Shown here piece after piece: positions 22,658 to 22,713 of a stretch of DNA of 22,713 nt. Position 1 is the stretch's first letter, and each line of letters starts with the position of its first letter. The position numbers were made by a program, and so were the translations under genes. The stretch is from the IMG/VR virus record IMGVR_UViG_3300046167_000589, positions 1 to 22,713 of that record; one strand, written 5' to 3'. Source of the DNA: a virus. The notes beneath the pieces are model-generated. The model did not search any database, was not told the DNA's origin, and saw only the letters and a program-made list of their open reading frames with translations.

Positions 22658-22713
22658 CGTCGTCCTCCCCGTAAACCTCAGTGTACTCATCATTGATTAT
22701 AGAAGTTACTAAG
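22641..22713 (-). CDS. C-terminal end of an upstream gene (partial), acidic tail
   Basis: A reading frame open from the window edge and closing at TAG 22641 encodes 23 residues ending EVYGEDDDTVH. The acidic tail and the overlap of its stop with the next gene's start by 17 nt fit the chained architecture of this operon. The identity cannot be judged from so little. Confidence 0.4.
   Translation of the reverse strand, partial: LVTSIINDEYTEVYGEDDDDTVH

Overview
The window is a piece of a tailed, podovirus-type dsDNA phage genome. It carries most of the late virion-assembly module on the + strand (1-19249) and a convergent, tightly packed nucleotide-metabolism and small-membrane-protein operon on the - strand (22713-19246). 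There is almost no non-coding DNA: the only gaps of note are 2780-2841 and 4531-4610, and the second holds a clear hairpin terminator. No tRNA, integrase, IS element or CRISPR array was seen, and terminase, DNA polymerase, RNA polymerase and endolysin are not in the window.

+ strand, in order: portal protein (5' end cut by the window edge), a collagen-like fibre protein whose start lies inside the portal gene, a 49-aa coiled-coil peptide, an 84-aa acidic protein, a zinc-ribbon protein, scaffold, major capsid protein, a UUCG-loop terminator, a large tail fibre ending in an S74-type intramolecular chaperone, three proteins of uncertain role (110, 387 and 597 aa; the last has long VDPN and DG repeats), a T7 gp11-like adaptor, a T7 gp12/P22 gp10-like tail tube protein, three putative internal (ejection) proteins (585, 466 and 901 aa), and a membrane protein overlapped by a lipoprotein that may belong to lysis. 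Most neighbours overlap by 1-60 bases or are separated by a bare ribosome binding site, so this looks like one long late transcription unit with an internal terminator after the capsid gene.

- strand, in transcription order: the tail of an acidic protein at the window edge, a dATP/dGTP diphosphohydrolase-family protein, a 21-aa membrane peptide, a 70-aa phage protein, a 28-aa membrane peptide, a class II (adenosylcobalamin-dependent) ribonucleotide reductase, a 53-aa membrane protein, a 68-aa protein and a secreted Cys-rich protein. Every complete gene overlaps the next (ATGA, TGATG or 11-nt overlaps), which implies translational coupling. The two transcription units meet tail to tail and share one palindromic CTAG for their stop codons.

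The Gram-negative signals (lipobox, Sec signal peptide), T7-like gene order and class II RNR suggest a marine podovirus resembling Zobellviridae/cobavirus-type roseophages such as SIO1. That placement is an inference from memory and was not checked by alignment. The most unusual parts are the microprotein-laced RNR operon, the collagen gene nested in portal, the DG/VDPN-repeat protein, the Gln-rich repeat protein and a codon-usage shift across the ejection-protein genes.
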